Shown here in pieces: positions 19,964-29,892 of a stretch of 64,000 nucleotides of DNA (position 1 is the first letter of the stretch; each line of letters begins with the position of its first letter). A model generated the notes under the pieces. That model had not been told where the DNA came from and searched no databases. It saw only the letters and a program-made list of their open reading frames with translations. This DNA comes from Rhodococcus sp. G-MC3 (GTDB lineage: Bacteria; Actinomycetota; Actinomycetes; Mycobacteriales; Mycobacteriaceae). Location: NCBI RefSeq assembly GCF_030063335.1, contig NZ_JASISW010000013.1, forward strand, positions 62,001 through 126,000, written 5' to 3'. Both the position numbers and the translations under genes were made by a program.

Positions 19964-20950
19964 TTACGCCCGAGCACCATACTTTTGATCGGCTCCGATC
20001 GAAGCGTCGACAGAGCGTCGCCCGGTGCGTGCGTCATCGACCCGACGGTCGAGAACGCGCGTGCCCGTGATCCCCGCCAGCACGTCCTGCGCTTCGTCGA
20101 GTGCGCCGATGTATGCAGAATGCCCCGAATTGGCGACGAATTTGCTGCACGCCTGGACCTTCGGACCCATCGAACCTGCCGCGAAGTTCATTTTCGCCAA
20201 CTCGTCGATGTACACACGTCGAAGCGAATGCGCCTGTGCGGTACCGAAATGATCGAAGACTGCCGACACGTCGGTGAGGATCAGTAGGCAGTCGGCGTCG
20301 GAATCGAGAGCCATCAATGTGGCGGTCAGGTCCTTGTCGATCACCGCCTCCACACCGGTCATGCTCCCGCCCACGGATTCGACGACCGGGGCTCCGCCGC
20401 CTCCGCCGCAGATCACGAGAGAACCGGAACGAACCAAACGCGTGATCGAATCCTGCTCGAGCACGCGAATGGGGCTCGGCGACGGCACTGTTCGACGCCA
20501 TCCTGCGCCATCGGCAGCGATGGACCATCCGTGCGCATCGGCGACGGCGGAGGCCTCCCCGCGCGTGTAGACGGGTCCGATGAACTTCGTCGGGGCCGTG
20601 AACGCCGGATCGTCCGGGTCGACGCAGACTTGAGTGGTCAGGTTCACGATCGGCTTCACTACGCCCGCGTTGCGCAGCGCTTGGGACAACCAGTAGCCGA
20701 TCATTCCCTGCGTCTGCGCAACGAGGGCGTCGAGCGGATAGGGCGCCTTCAGCGACGGGTCAGCACTGCTTTCCAGGGCGAGCAAACCCACCTGGGGTCC
20801 ATTGCCGTGACAGAGTATTACCTCATGTGCACGAACGATCGGTGCAAGTGCAATTGCTGCGCTACGAATGTGGGCAAGCTCGACAACAGCGTCGGGACTT
20901 GCGCCGCGAGGGAGCAAGGCATTTCCGCCGATCGCGATCACGATGCGCAC
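19964..20950 (-). CDS. arcC: Carbamate kinase
   Basis: 328 residues. It transfers phosphate from carbamoyl phosphate to ADP, giving ATP, CO2 and ammonia, the energy-yielding last step of the arginine deiminase pathway. The family motifs are present: IAIGGNALLPRG at the start, ILCHGNGPQVGLL, VICGGGGGAPVV, DKDLTATLMALDSDADCLLILTDV and KVQACSKFV. GTG 20950 is chosen because the GGAGG ribosome binding site lies five bases upstream, inside the last codons of arcB; the start follows the arcB stop by one base. Third gene of an arcABC operon. Confidence 0.93.
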   Translation of the reverse strand: MRIVIAIGGNALLPRGASPDAVVELAHIRSAAIALAPIVRAHEVILCHGNGPQVGLLALESSADPSLKAPYPLDALVAQTQGMIGYWLSQALRNAGVVKPIVNLTTQVCVDPDDPAFTAPTKFIGPVYTRGEASAVADAHGWSIAADGAGWRRTVPSPSPIRVLEQDSITRLVRSGSLVICGGGGGAPVVESVGGSMTGVEAVIDKDLTATLMALDSDADCLLILTDVSAVFDHFGTAQAHSLRRVYIDELAKMNFAAGSMGPKVQACSKFVANSGHSAYIGALDEAQDVLAGITGTRVLDRRVDDARTGRRSVDASIGADQKYGARA

Positions 20951-20951
20951 A

Positions 20952-21953
20952 TCAACCTCCCAACGCAGCAACAAGTACCGCACGAATAGTGTGCAGTCGA
21001 TTTTCCGCCTGATCGAATACCACCGACCCGGCCGATTCGAAGACCTCGTCCGTAACCTCTGCCCCGTCCAGGCCGAACTGCGCAAAAACTCGCTGTCCGG
21101 CGTCAGTGCTGCGGTCGTGGATCGAAGGAAGGCAGTGCATGAATTTGCTGTCCGGCTTACCGGTGAGCTTCATGACCGACGCGGTCACGCGGTACGGCGT
21201 CAGCAATCCGACGCGCGAGGCCCACTGTTCATCGGATTCGCCCATACTGACCCACACGTCGGTGTAGACGAAGTCGGCATCGGTGACGCCGTCGGACACG
21301 CTGTCGGTCAGCAGAATTCGTGCTCCACTCTCGATCGCCAGGTGTTCCGCGATCTCGACAACGTCTTCCGGTGGCCACAACTCTCGTGGCGTCACAATAC
21401 GAACATCCATTCCCAGCAGCGCACCGGTCACCAACAGCGATCGTGCCACATTGTTGCGGCCGTCCCCGACGTAGCAGTACACGATCTCCTCGATGGGACC
21501 GTCGTGATGCTCGGTCATGGTCAGGATGTCGGCAAGCATCTGGGTTGGATGCCACTGATCGGTGAGCCCGTTCCAGACCGGAACCCCAGCGTATTCAGCG
21601 AGCTGCTCCACAATGTTCTGAGAGAAGCCGCGAAACTCTATACCGTCGAACATCCGGCCGAGTACCCGCGCAGTATCAGGAACCGATTCATCCTTGCCCA
21701 GGTGAGATCCGCTCGGGTCCAGGTATGTGACGTGTGCGCCTTCCTTGTGAGCGGCAACCTCGAAAGCGCATCTGGTTCGCGTGGAACTCTTCTCGAAGAC
21801 CAGCGCGATGTTTCTGCCGGCAAGTCTGGGTACTGCGTTACCGGTGTCGTCCGCATGTTTGAGCCTGCGCGCCCGGTCGACCAGGTGCAGAAACTGCGCC
21901 TTGGTCAGGTCGATTTCCTTCAGCAGTGAGCCTCGCGTACGTTCGCTGAGCAT
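20952..21953 (-). CDS. arcB: Ornithine carbamoyltransferase, catabolic
   Basis: 333 residues. In this operon it would run in the direction of phosphorolysis, splitting citrulline into ornithine and carbamoyl phosphate. Conserved motifs: [12 protein letters not shown] (carbamoyl-phosphate site), HPTQMLAD, and [10 protein letters not shown] with the catalytic Cys. Length and sequence are those of ArcB/ArgF enzymes. The ATG overlaps the arcA stop (TGATG). The position between arcA and arcC, rather than in an arg biosynthetic cluster, is the reason to call it catabolic. Confidence 0.93.
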   Translation of the reverse strand: MLSERTRGSLLKEIDLTKAQFLHLVDRARRLKHADDTGNAVPRLAGRNIALVFEKSSTRTRCAFEVAAHKEGAHVTYLDPSGSHLGKDESVPDTARVLGRMFDGIEFRGFSQNIVEQLAEYAGVPVWNGLTDQWHPTQMLADILTMTEHHDGPIEEIVYCYVGDGRNNVARSLLVTGALLGMDVRIVTPRELWPPEDVVEIAEHLAIESGARILLTDSVSDGVTDADFVYTDVWVSMGESDEQWASRVGLLTPYRVTASVMKLTGKPDSKFMHCLPSIHDRSTDAGQRVFAQFGLDGAEVTDEVFESAGSVVFDQAENRLHTIRAVLVAALGG

Positions 21954-23203
21954 CAGAGGGCCTCACGTTCGATGGGACAGGTCATGCAGCGCGATCCGCC
22001 TCGACCTCGGCCGAGTTCGCTGCCGGCAATACCGATGACGTCGATTCCGTTGTCACGCAACATGTTGTTGGTGATCGTGTTTCGTTCGTAGCCGATGACA
22101 ATGCCCGGCGAAATCGCGAGGAAATTGTTGGCGTCGTCCCACTGCTCTCGCTCGGCAGCGCGGCTGTCTTCGTCGGCAGAGAGGACAGTCAATTTGTCGA
22201 GGTCGAGTAGTTCAGCGATGACGGTGAACAGATTGTCTCGCTGCTGCACGTGCAGCCCTCCGGTGTCGTGTTCGAGCATTTCCTCCGGGTCGGTGGCGGT
22301 GATCACCCAGGGCCGCAGAGATGCGGGATCGAGGTAGGGATACCGAATGAAGGTGCCGTGGTCGAGCATCGTCAACACGGTATCCAAGTGCATGAACGCA
22401 TGAGACTTGGGAAGCTGCACCGCCACTACAGCTTTCGCCTGTCCTGTTCGGAACAGTTCGCGTGCAACTATTTCGACGCCCATCGGCGTCGTCCGCTCAC
22501 CCATTCCCACGAGAACAATGCCGTGTCCGAGAACGTGGATGTCGCCACCCTCGAGAGTGGCCGGTTGATGCGATAGATCATCGTCACCGTAGTAGACCGG
22601 GAAGGTCTCCGAGGTGAACAGCGGATGGAACTTGTACACCGCGCGCGCATGGAGTGATTCACGTTGGCGCGCGGGTTTCGCCATGGGGTTGATGGTGACA
22701 CCGCCGTAGATCCAAGCCGAGTTGTCCCGCGGGAACATGGTGTTCGGTAGCGGCGGCAGAATGAACTCGTTGAGTCCCAGGGTGTTCCAGCGGAGGCTGC
22801 CGACATGCAACGGCGACAGATCAGCCCTGGTCACCCCGCCGACCAACAACGTTGCGAGTGTCGCGCCGTCGCTTTGCTCGGCAAGCCGGCGAAGCGGTCC
22901 GGCAAGCGTGGGCCCCACCAACTCGGGTGTGCACGTGCGATCGAGCACGAACGCACGAGCTTCCTCGTTCTGAAGCGTCTCGGTCAGCAATGCGTCGAAG
23001 TGGTGAACCTGGACGCCGTGCGTGCGCAGCACATCGGTGAAGGCATCATGCTCTTCGTGCGCCTTCTCGGCCCACAACACGTCGTCGAACAGGAGCTCTT
23101 CACAGTTCCCCGGCGTGAGTCGGGACAATTCCAAACCTGGACGATGAACGATGGCCTGGCGCAGTTGGCCGATTTCGGAATGGACGCCGATCGAGCGACT
23201 CAC
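21953..23203 (-). CDS. arcA: Arginine deiminase
   Basis: 416 residues. It hydrolyses arginine to citrulline and ammonia. The guanidino-group hydrolase residues are visible: [16 protein letters not shown] at the N-terminus, the substrate-binding [12 protein letters not shown], and the catalytic Cys406 in [10 protein letters not shown] near the C-terminus. First gene of arcABC; all three genes overlap or abut, so one mRNA is expected. A DevR-box-like sequence is centred 97 bp upstream of its start. Confidence 0.94.
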   Translation of the reverse strand: MSRSIGVHSEIGQLRQAIVHRPGLELSRLTPGNCEELLFDDVLWAEKAHEEHDAFTDVLRTHGVQVHHFDALLTETLQNEEARAFVLDRTCTPELVGPTLAGPLRRLAEQSDGATLATLLVGGVTRADLSPLHVGSLRWNTLGLNEFILPPLPNTMFPRDNSAWIYGGVTINPMAKPARQRESLHARAVYKFHPLFTSETFPVYYGDDDLSHQPATLEGGDIHVLGHGIVLVGMGERTTPMGVEIVARELFRTGQAKAVVAVQLPKSHAFMHLDTVLTMLDHGTFIRYPYLDPASLRPWVITATDPEEMLEHDTGGLHVQQRDNLFTVIAELLDLDKLTVLSADEDSRAAEREQWDDANNFLAISPGIVIGYERNTITNNMLRDNGIDVIGIAGSELGRGRGGSRCMTCPIEREAL

Positions 23204-23293
23204 GATGGTCTCCTTACAGTGGATGAATAATAGGAACTCACGGGTAGTGGTCGTTTATCCGCCAAGTCTCGTGGCCTGAAAACTCGCGCACCA

Positions 23294-23307
23294 GGGCACA
23301 ACGTCCC
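23294..23307. promoter_or_regulatory. DevR-box-like site upstream of arcABC
   Basis: GGGCACAACGTCCC, 10 of 14 against GGGACTWWAGTCCC, with one perfect half (GTCCC). It is centred 97 bp upstream of the arcA ATG, between arcA and the end of the P-type ATPase gene. Confidence 0.5.
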
Positions 23308-23310
23308 TTC

Positions 23311-26100
23311 TCATGTCCCCTTCGTCACCCGGTTTTCTCGTTCACTGCACTCTCTCGGCGGGGATTTCCTTCGCCGACTCCAACGTGCACACTCATCGAT
23401 TCCCCACACGAGAAACGGGAACGGCGCAATCAAGGCGAGCTGGGTGAAATCGAGCGCAGCGGTGCCGAAGACGTGCTGCAGGGGCGGCACATAGATCACC
23501 GTCCCGGCGAAGACGAGTTCGAAGACGATGCCCCACAGCAGCGGACGGTTCGTGAACAGTCCGATCGAGCGGAGAGAGGCGCGGTCGGTCCGGGCCGCGA
23601 ACGCAGCACCTATTTGGCAGGCGACAATTCCAGCGAACGTGACTGTTGTGGCTTGCAGGTAAGCATCGTGCAGCGGGTCGCCGACACCGGTGGGATCCCC
23701 AGGACTCCACCCTGCACGGTGCAGCGTGAACAGGAAGCCCGCCATCACCAGAATCGCCGAGGGTACGCCCAGGATCAACCAGGCTCGGAACAGTAGAGCG
23801 CGGTCGATGATGGCGGCCGAGCGGCGACGCGGTGGGCGGTCCATCAGTCCTGGTTCGGCGGGTTCGCGGCCCAGCGCCAGGGCAGGCAACGTTTCGGTTC
23901 CGAGGTCGATAGCAAGAATTTGCAGGACTGTGAGCGGTAGCGGGATCGCACCGCCCGACACTGCGAAGACGAGAAACGGGACTACTTCTGGGACCGCATG
24001 CGCGAAGATATAGAGAACGAATTTGCGAACGTTGTCGTATACCTGCCGTCCAGCGCGCACGGCAGTGACGATGGTGGCAAAGTTGTCATCGGTGAGCACG
24101 ACCGTGGCTGCTTCACGGGCGACATCGGTCCCGGAACGTCCCATCGCGATTCCGATATCGGCGTGACGGAGCGCGGGCGCGTCGTTGACGCCATCGCCGG
24201 TCATGGCCACGATGTGCCCTATCGACTGAAGTGCCTGCGCGATGCGCAGTTTGCCCTCCGGCGAGGCCCGCGAGAACACGATTTCGTCGTTACCGGCCAG
24301 AAGCGCTTTCACCTCGGTGTCCGTCATCGAATCGAAGGCGGCGCCGTCGACGATTCGGCGGAGATCCTGCCCGCTCCCGATACCGACGTCTCGCGCGATA
24401 GTCGACGCCGTCAACCCGTTGTCACCGGTGACGACGTGGATGCGGATTCCAGCGTGATGCGCATCGCGCACGGCAGTGGACACTCCTGCACGTGCCGGAT
24501 CTGCCATCGCGACGAGCCCAACGATGCCCAGCCCGATTTCCGCCTGCTCCCGGCGCACCGGGACGTCCTGGCCCGGTGCGACAGCTCGCTCCGCGACGGC
24601 GAGAACTCGCAGTCCCTGCCGGGCGTAACGATCGAGGGAGTCCGAAAATTGTTGGCGCAAAGCATCGTTCAGAATTACGAGCGTTCCTGCACTGTCGAGC
24701 GCATGGGTGCACAGCGGAAGCACTGTTTCCGGAGCCCCTTTGGTATGCACTTTCGTACCACCCGGCACCGCATCGATGGTTGTCATCCGCTCGACATGTG
24801 AGTCGAATGTGAAAGTTGCAACGCGCGATTCGGCTCGATCAGCGGGCGAGACCCCGACGCCGAGTTGTTGTGCCAAGTTCAGAAGCGCGATCTCGGTCGG
24901 ATCTCCTAGCGTGGAATCTCGCTGCTCGGTGGCGAGCTCGGCAGTGGTGCACGCTGCTGCATCGGCCGCGAGCAGCAGAGCGCCTGGATCATTTCGCGCG
25001 TCAGCGGGATCGACGTCCCTTTCCGGAAGCCAGAGATGCGTCACCTGCATACGGTTCTCAGTGAGAGTTCCGGTCTTGTCGGTGCAGATCACCGTGACCG
25101 AGCCCAGAGTTTCGACGGCAGAGAGCCGTTTGACGACTGCCCCCGCTCGTGCGAGCTCACGAACGCCTGCCGCCAGCGCCAACGTGATCGTCGGAAGCAA
25201 TCCCTCCGGCACGTTGGCGACGATCAGTCCTATGGAAAAGCTGATCGCCGCTGCCCACCCCAGGCCGGCAAAAAGCCCGATGGGCAGAAACGCGGCGCCG
25301 ACAACCACCGCGACGATCGCGATGATCATGGTGGCTCGGGTGACTTGACGTTCGAGCGGGCTCTTACCGGTGTGAGGTCGTTGAGCGAGGGATGCAATCC
25401 GTCCGAGTTCGGTGTGCATTCCGGTACGAGTAACTACGACTCGGGCATCACCGCCGACACAGATGGTGCCACTGAAGATCAGGTTGGCGGCATCCAACCG
25501 CGGATCACCGACATCGCCGGAGTCGGTGGACCGTTGGACCGGCATCGACTCGCCCGTCAAGGCTGACAGGTCCACGGTGACCTCACCCGCGATGATCCGT
25601 CCGTCGGCGCTGATCTTGTCTCCCTCTCTGGCCAGCAGGATGTCACCGGGCACTACGTCTGCAGCGGCGACCTCCCGCTCGATGCCTCTGCGAACCACAT
25701 GTGCCGACGCAGGAAGGAACTTTGCCAGTGCTTCGACAGCGCGCTCGGCCTGCATCTCCTGCACGAAAGCGAAGGCCGCGTTCAGCACGATGACCGCAAT
25801 CACTGCGTACGCCAACGCCGGCGTTCCCCCGATCCAGGCCAGGACGGCGGCGAGCATCAGGAGAACGGCGAGCGGTTGGGTGAATTGAGTCAGTAGCTCT
25901 TTCGGCCACCGCCTAGCGTGAGTGCGCGTCAGAATGTTCGGGCCGTATGTGGTCGAGCGCCGGGCGCTTTCAGCCTCACTCAGCCCGTCCGGGCCGGTTC
26001 TGAGATCGCGGAAAAGGTCTGCGACGGGTCGATTCGTATCGTCATCCTCCGGCCCAGCGGAGGTATGACCCTGCGGACTATCGGTCCGAACGGTACTCAC
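23311..26100 (-). CDS. ctpF: Cation-transporting P-type ATPase (CtpF-like, P2 type)
   Basis: 929 residues. An N-terminal cation_ATPase_N domain, actuator TGES motif (DLSALTGESMPVQR), phosphorylation site ICTDKTGTLTENRMQ, nucleotide domain (VHTKGAPETVL) and hinge MTGDGVNDAPALRHADIG are all present, with ten predicted membrane helices. The overall pattern fits CtpF of mycobacteria, a DosR-regulon member linked to calcium export; the ion here is inferred, not shown. GTG 26100 is chosen because AAGGAG lies five bases upstream; the open frame continues 94 codons further with no family similarity. Divergent from the flavodoxin gene. Confidence 0.88.
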   Translation of the reverse strand: MSTVRTDSPQGHTSAGPEDDDTNRPVADLFRDLRTGPDGLSEAESARRSTTYGPNILTRTHARRWPKELLTQFTQPLAVLLMLAAVLAWIGGTPALAYAVIAVIVLNAAFAFVQEMQAERAVEALAKFLPASAHVVRRGIEREVAAADVVPGDILLAREGDKISADGRIIAGEVTVDLSALTGESMPVQRSTDSGDVGDPRLDAANLIFSGTICVGGDARVVVTRTGMHTELGRIASLAQRPHTGKSPLERQVTRATMIIAIVAVVVGAAFLPIGLFAGLGWAAAISFSIGLIVANVPEGLLPTITLALAAGVRELARAGAVVKRLSAVETLGSVTVICTDKTGTLTENRMQVTHLWLPERDVDPADARNDPGALLLAADAAACTTAELATEQRDSTLGDPTEIALLNLAQQLGVGVSPADRAESRVATFTFDSHVERMTTIDAVPGGTKVHTKGAPETVLPLCTHALDSAGTLVILNDALRQQFSDSLDRYARQGLRVLAVAERAVAPGQDVPVRREQAEIGLGIVGLVAMADPARAGVSTAVRDAHHAGIRIHVVTGDNGLTASTIARDVGIGSGQDLRRIVDGAAFDSMTDTEVKALLAGNDEIVFSRASPEGKLRIAQALQSIGHIVAMTGDGVNDAPALRHADIGIAMGRSGTDVAREAATVVLTDDNFATIVTAVRAGRQVYDNVRKFVLYIFAHAVPEVVPFLVFAVSGGAIPLPLTVLQILAIDLGTETLPALALGREPAEPGLMDRPPRRRSAAIIDRALLFRAWLILGVPSAILVMAGFLFTLHRAGWSPGDPTGVGDPLHDAYLQATTVTFAGIVACQIGAAFAARTDRASLRSIGLFTNRPLLWGIVFELVFAGTVIYVPPLQHVFGTAALDFTQLALIAPFPFLVWGIDECARWSRRRKSPPRECSERENRVTKGT

Positions 26101-26201
26101 CGAGTCTCCTTGCAGTCGAGCTGCCGCAGATGCGGTCTGTGCACCCCCAAGCGTGAGCGCCCGAACAGGAATGGTCTGCGGTCGCATGTCATGAGGACGA
26201 G

Positions 26202-26215
26202 GGGTACTTGGTCCT
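26202..26215. promoter_or_regulatory. Weak DevR-box-like site upstream of the P-type ATPase
   Basis: GGGTACTTGGTCCT, 9 of 14 against the DosR core, centred 108 bp upstream of the GTG at 26100. Listed mainly because its distance matches the other sites. Confidence 0.35.
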
Positions 26216-26302
26216 TCTGTGCCCGCAACGGACGCCACCGGCACTGCGGACGGGATCACATGTGCGTTCCAGGAGTGCTCTCGACGAACTACCACCGATG
26301 AA

Positions 26303-26316
26303 AGGACCGAAGGCCC
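26303..26316. promoter_or_regulatory. DevR-box-like site upstream of the flavodoxin gene
   Basis: AGGACCGAAGGCCC, 10 of 14, with strong half-sites AGGAC and GGCCC. Centred 108 bp upstream of the flavodoxin ATG in the divergent region with the P-type ATPase. Confidence 0.5.
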
Positions 26317-26417
26317 TATCCGCGGCATTGAAATCCGTCGACAGTGAGGCCAATAGGGCAATGAGCCGGGCAGCAGAAGCACCGAAAGCCGAGCCTCGGA
26401 GAAGAAGGAACACCGTC

Positions 26418-26939
26418 ATGCGCGTCCTGATCGCAACATCGAGCCGGCACGGATCTACCCATGAGCTCGGGCAGTGGCTCTCATCCGCGCTCGCCGATGC
26501 GTTGAAAGACTCTGGCGTCTCGGCGACGGTGGACACCCGCGATGCCGCTGACGTCGACAGCATCGCCGAATACGATGCGGCAATCATCGGCAGCGCCGTC
26601 TACATGGGCAGGTGGTTACGTGCCTCTCGCTCCCTCGTCGCAAGGGAACAACCCGAGCTCCAGACTCGTCCGGTGTGGCTGTTCTCCAGTGGACCCATCG
26701 GCAACACCGACACATCCACGGCGACATCACCGTGGGACAAGGCGTCGTGGGCAGTGGAACATCGGATCTTCGGCGGACGGCTGCATCGATCGGAACTCTC
26801 CTGGTTCGAAAAACTCGTAGTCCGGCTCATTCGAGCCAAGGACGGAGACGATCGCTCACGCGATGCGGTCGAGGAGTGGGCGCGATCGATCAGCACGACG
26901 CTCGCCGCGGCCCAACCGACGGTTCCGGTTCAGCCATGA
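26418..26939 (+). CDS. Flavodoxin-domain protein (HemG/flavodoxin_5-like)
   Basis: 173 residues. The N-terminal MRVLIATSSRHGSTHELGQWL is the FMN-phosphate loop of flavodoxins, followed by YDAAIIGSAVYMGRWL and the flavin-stacking region VWLFSSGPIGN. This pattern is that of the flavodoxin_5 family, which includes HemG-type protoporphyrinogen oxidase; electron carriage under low oxygen is equally possible. ATG 26418 follows AGAAGGAA. It is followed after 25 bp by the DUF1003 gene in the same direction. Confidence 0.82.
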   Translation: MRVLIATSSRHGSTHELGQWLSSALADALKDSGVSATVDTRDAADVDSIAEYDAAIIGSAVYMGRWLRASRSLVAREQPELQTRPVWLFSSGPIGNTDTSTATSPWDKASWAVEHRIFGGRLHRSELSWFEKLVVRLIRAKDGDDRSRDAVEEWARSISTTLAAAQPTVPVQP

Positions 26940-26964
26940 CGCTGACATTCGAGACGGTTGCGTG

Positions 26965-27456
26965 ATGAATCGATGGCGAAAGCATCCCGGTGTACGAACC
27001 GGCGACCAGTTGACCAGAGGCGAGCGGGCTGCCGACCACGTTCGCAACGGCATGGGCTCGTGGCCCTTCGTACTATTCTTCCTCGCCACGATGGCGGTGT
27101 GGGCCGCATACAACGGCAGGGGCGGTTTCGACCCGTACCCCTTCATTCTTCTCAATCTCTTCCTGTCGATGATCGCCGGTCTGCAGGGCGCAATCTTGCT
27201 CATTTCGGCCAAGCGTGCGGATTCGATCAGTAGCGAAGTCGCATTGCATACCTTGTCCAATACTGCCAAGCTGCAGGACCTGATCGAGGCCAACACGGTT
27301 CTGACCGAGACTGTCGCACAGCTGGCCTCGGAGATGCACGAACACATCTGTCGCCCACACCCCGGACAGGGGAATGCACGCCGCTCGTCCACCCGCGAAA
27401 AAGCGTCGGCACTCGCCGACGCAGCGGCACGTCGGTCCGAGGAGGCCAGGCCCTGA
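26965..27456 (+). CDS. DUF1003 membrane protein
   Basis: 163 residues with two membrane segments (WPFVLFFLATMAVWAAYN and FILLNLFLSMIAGLQGAILL) and the family signature PYPFILLNLFLSMIAGLQGA, then a helical C-terminal tail (LTETVAQLASEMHEHICRP). Function unknown. GTG 26962 is an alternative start three bases upstream. Probably co-transcribed with the flavodoxin gene. Confidence 0.8.
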   Translation: MNRWRKHPGVRTGDQLTRGERAADHVRNGMGSWPFVLFFLATMAVWAAYNGRGGFDPYPFILLNLFLSMIAGLQGAILLISAKRADSISSEVALHTLSNTAKLQDLIEANTVLTETVAQLASEMHEHICRPHPGQGNARRSSTREKASALADAAARRSEEARP

Positions 27457-27576
27457 ATGCCGTGCCAGCCTGGTAGTGCAGAACTAAGGAGCATCGAGAC
27501 CGATCGTTGTTCGGTGACTTTCAGTTCCACCGAGACTGAACGATGCTTCTACCGAACACCTTCGGCTGGCCAGATG

Positions 27577-27590
27577 GGGAACAAAGTCCC
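27577..27590. promoter_or_regulatory. DevR-box-like site upstream of the SHOCT-arcD-usp unit
   Basis: GGGAACAAAGTCCC, 12 of 14 against GGGACTWWAGTCCC, the best match in the window. It is centred 80 bp upstream of the ATG at 27663. Confidence 0.65.
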
Positions 27591-27662
27591 TTTCTTCGAC
27601 CTAGAGGCTGAGCCAAAATGATGGTCGGAAGTTGACACCGTGTCACCAAGAAGGACAAACAG

Positions 27663-27875
27663 ATGATGCTCGCGCTTGTAGTGATCGTTGCCGTAACGGC
27701 TGCCCTCGGGGCTGGACGGTTCGGCATCGGTTCACCGGCCACCACAGCCTCTGCGCACGTCGATGGACCCGGCACGTTGGAGGAGCTGTTCGCTGCACGC
27801 TTTACGCGCGGCGACATCGATGTAATCCAGTATCGAACGGAAGTCGATCACATTGCAGCGCAACTCCACACGTGA
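27663..27875 (+). CDS. Small SHOCT-like membrane protein
   Basis: 70 residues: one N-terminal hydrophobic helix (MLALVVIVAVTAALGAG), a short linker, then a SHOCT-like motif (LEELFAARFTRGDIDVIQYR). Proteins of this shape are common in actinobacterial stress operons; their function is unknown. The start is one of two adjacent ATGs (27663, 27666) with AAGAAGGA upstream. First gene of a unit with arcD. Confidence 0.7.
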   Translation: MMLALVVIVAVTAALGAGRFGIGSPATTASAHVDGPGTLEELFAARFTRGDIDVIQYRTEVDHIAAQLHT

Positions 27876-27930
27876 CTCGAAGCCGCCACTGCCGTGCAGA
27901 CCATCACGGGTTCCCTACCAGGAGAGCAAC

Positions 27931-29439
27931 ATGAGTCCGACAACAGTGCCCGATCCGAAGTCGACAGACCAGAAGCCACTTACCAATTCAGAGTCGGGAA
28001 CCACTCATTCGGCTGTGAAGAACACTTCACCCGACGCACGCAAGGCCAATGCATTGGGCCTGACCTCGGCGACAGGTCTCGTGGTCGGAAGTATCGTCGG
28101 TACAGGGGTTTTCACGATGCCCGCGGTACTGGCCGGGGCCGGAACGATGAGCATTATCGTCCTGGCCGTCATCGCCGTGGGCGCGATGCTGCTGGCTGCG
28201 ATGTTCGGGCAACTCACCAAGCGGATACCAAACAGCGATGGCGGACTTTACGCCTTTGCGCGTTATGAATACGGCGACTTCGCCGGGTATCTGGTCGGCT
28301 GGTGCTATTGGATCCAAACTTGGGCGGGCAATGCCGCGATCGTTGCATCGTGGGTGTTCTACGTCGACGCCCTCTTCGGACTCGAAAACCCTTCAGGCCT
28401 GACGAATTGGGGAATCGCGCTGGTGGGATTGTGGGTTCCCGCGATTATCAACCTTGCGGGAGTCAGGCAGATGTCGTGGTTTCAGAACATCACGGTGGTG
28501 TTGAAGTTTCTTCCGCTGCTGTTCATCGGCGTGATCGGGTGGTTCTTCGTACAGCAGGGCAACTTCGGGGAGTTCAATGCCTCGGGCGGCAACCTCTACA
28601 GCGGCATCGGCATCGCCGCCGGGGTTGCGTTGTTCTCGTTCATCGGGGTTGAGGCCGCGGCGGTCACCGCCAAGCGTGTGAAGAACCCGCGAGTGAACGT
28701 CGGTCGTGCGTCACTGATCGGCACCGCGGCCAGCGCGCTGCTGTACGTGCTGGTGACTGCGGCGGTCATGGGTCTAGTACCACACGACACCCTCATCGGA
28801 ACCGGCGCTCCGTTCGTGGACGCCTTCGAAGCGATGTTCTCCCAAAACGGTTGGGCGGGCACGTTCATCGCCGCCATCGCAGTCATCTCGGGCATCGGAG
28901 CGCTCAACGGATGGACGCTCATTGTCACCGAGACCTCACGAGCCATGGCCCAGGACGACATGTTCCCACGGCCGTTCGCCTGGACCGATCGCAATGGGAC
29001 GGCATGGTTCGGTATTCTCATCGGAACGGCACTGCCGTCGATTCTCATGCTGTGGCGCTACACATCGACCTCCGGCCTGACGGTCTTCACCTACCTGGTC
29101 AACCTGACCGTTGTCACAGTCGCCATCCCCTACTTCATCTCCGCGATCGCCCAGCTCACCTACCTCGTATCGCGCCGGCGCCCTGTTCAGGGCTGGCGCC
29201 TTGCGCGTGATCTCGCGGTGGCAGGGACCAGTGTCCTGTTCTCGATGTGGGTGACCTTTGCTGCGGGGTACCAAGTGGTCTATCAGGCACTGGTGGTGAT
29301 CCTTGGAGGTCTGGTGCTCTACGCGTTCCTCAATGCCAGACGCCAACGTCTCGGTGAGGCGCCCGAACCAGTCGATGGTCCGCCGCACGTCATCGATGTC
29401 AAACCTCACGAGAGAACGGAACAGCATGGTAGACAATAA
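27931..29439 (+). CDS. arcD: APC-family antiporter, probable arginine/ornithine exchanger
   Basis: 502 residues with about 12 membrane helices. The helix-1 substrate loop reads GLVVGSIVGTGVFTMPAVLAG, matching the AdiC/ArcD/PotE group of basic amino-acid antiporters. ATG 27931 has GGAG eight bases upstream. Arginine for ornithine exchange is the expected transport step of the arginine deiminase pathway, and the arcABC operon lies 5 kb away in the same island; that context supports the symbol, but the substrate is inferred. Confidence 0.78.
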   Translation: MSPTTVPDPKSTDQKPLTNSESGTTHSAVKNTSPDARKANALGLTSATGLVVGSIVGTGVFTMPAVLAGAGTMSIIVLAVIAVGAMLLAAMFGQLTKRIPNSDGGLYAFARYEYGDFAGYLVGWCYWIQTWAGNAAIVASWVFYVDALFGLENPSGLTNWGIALVGLWVPAIINLAGVRQMSWFQNITVVLKFLPLLFIGVIGWFFVQQGNFGEFNASGGNLYSGIGIAAGVALFSFIGVEAAAVTAKRVKNPRVNVGRASLIGTAASALLYVLVTAAVMGLVPHDTLIGTGAPFVDAFEAMFSQNGWAGTFIAAIAVISGIGALNGWTLIVTETSRAMAQDDMFPRPFAWTDRNGTAWFGILIGTALPSILMLWRYTSTSGLTVFTYLVNLTVVTVAIPYFISAIAQLTYLVSRRRPVQGWRLARDLAVAGTSVLFSMWVTFAAGYQVVYQALVVILGGLVLYAFLNARRQRLGEAPEPVDGPPHVIDVKPHERTEQHGRQ

Positions 29440-29869
29440 GATATCCACGGCCCGCATAGTAGTGGGCGTCGACGGTTCCCCCTGCTCGATACTTGCGTTG
29501 CAGCGCGCAAGGCGACTTGCGGAGGCACTCGGCACAGGCATGGACGTCGTTGTTGGTTGGCAGTATCCGTCGTATATGGGTGTGGGTTTCATCGGCGAAT
29601 TCCATCCAGATCTGGACGCCAAGCAGATCATCACCGATTCGGTCACTGCCGCGTTCGGTCATGATGTGCCAACCGATGTCGAATACATCGTCAAGGAGGG
29701 GGTCCCGGCCCAGATATTGCTCGACGCCAGCCGGGAGGCCGAGATGCTGGTCGTAGGAAGCCGTGGCCACGGAGGGTTCGTCGGCCTGTTGCTGGGATCG
29801 GTCAGTGCACAGTGCGCCGAACATGCTCATTGCCCTGTGCTCGTCGTTCATTCGAGGGATCATCACTAG
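29426..29869 (+). CDS. Universal stress protein, single UspA domain
   Basis: 147 residues. It begins ARIVVGVDGSPCSILALQRA and has MLVVGSRGHGGFVGLLLGSV, the complete ATP-binding pattern of UspA-type nucleotide-binding proteins. ATG 29426 overlaps the end of arcD by 14 bp, so the two are coupled. Third universal stress protein of the island. Confidence 0.88.
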   Translation: MVDNKISTARIVVGVDGSPCSILALQRARRLAEALGTGMDVVVGWQYPSYMGVGFIGEFHPDLDAKQIITDSVTAAFGHDVPTDVEYIVKEGVPAQILLDASREAEMLVVGSRGHGGFVGLLLGSVSAQCAEHAHCPVLVVHSRDHH

Positions 29870-29892
29870 CGCTGGCGGCGTCGGTGCCGCGT

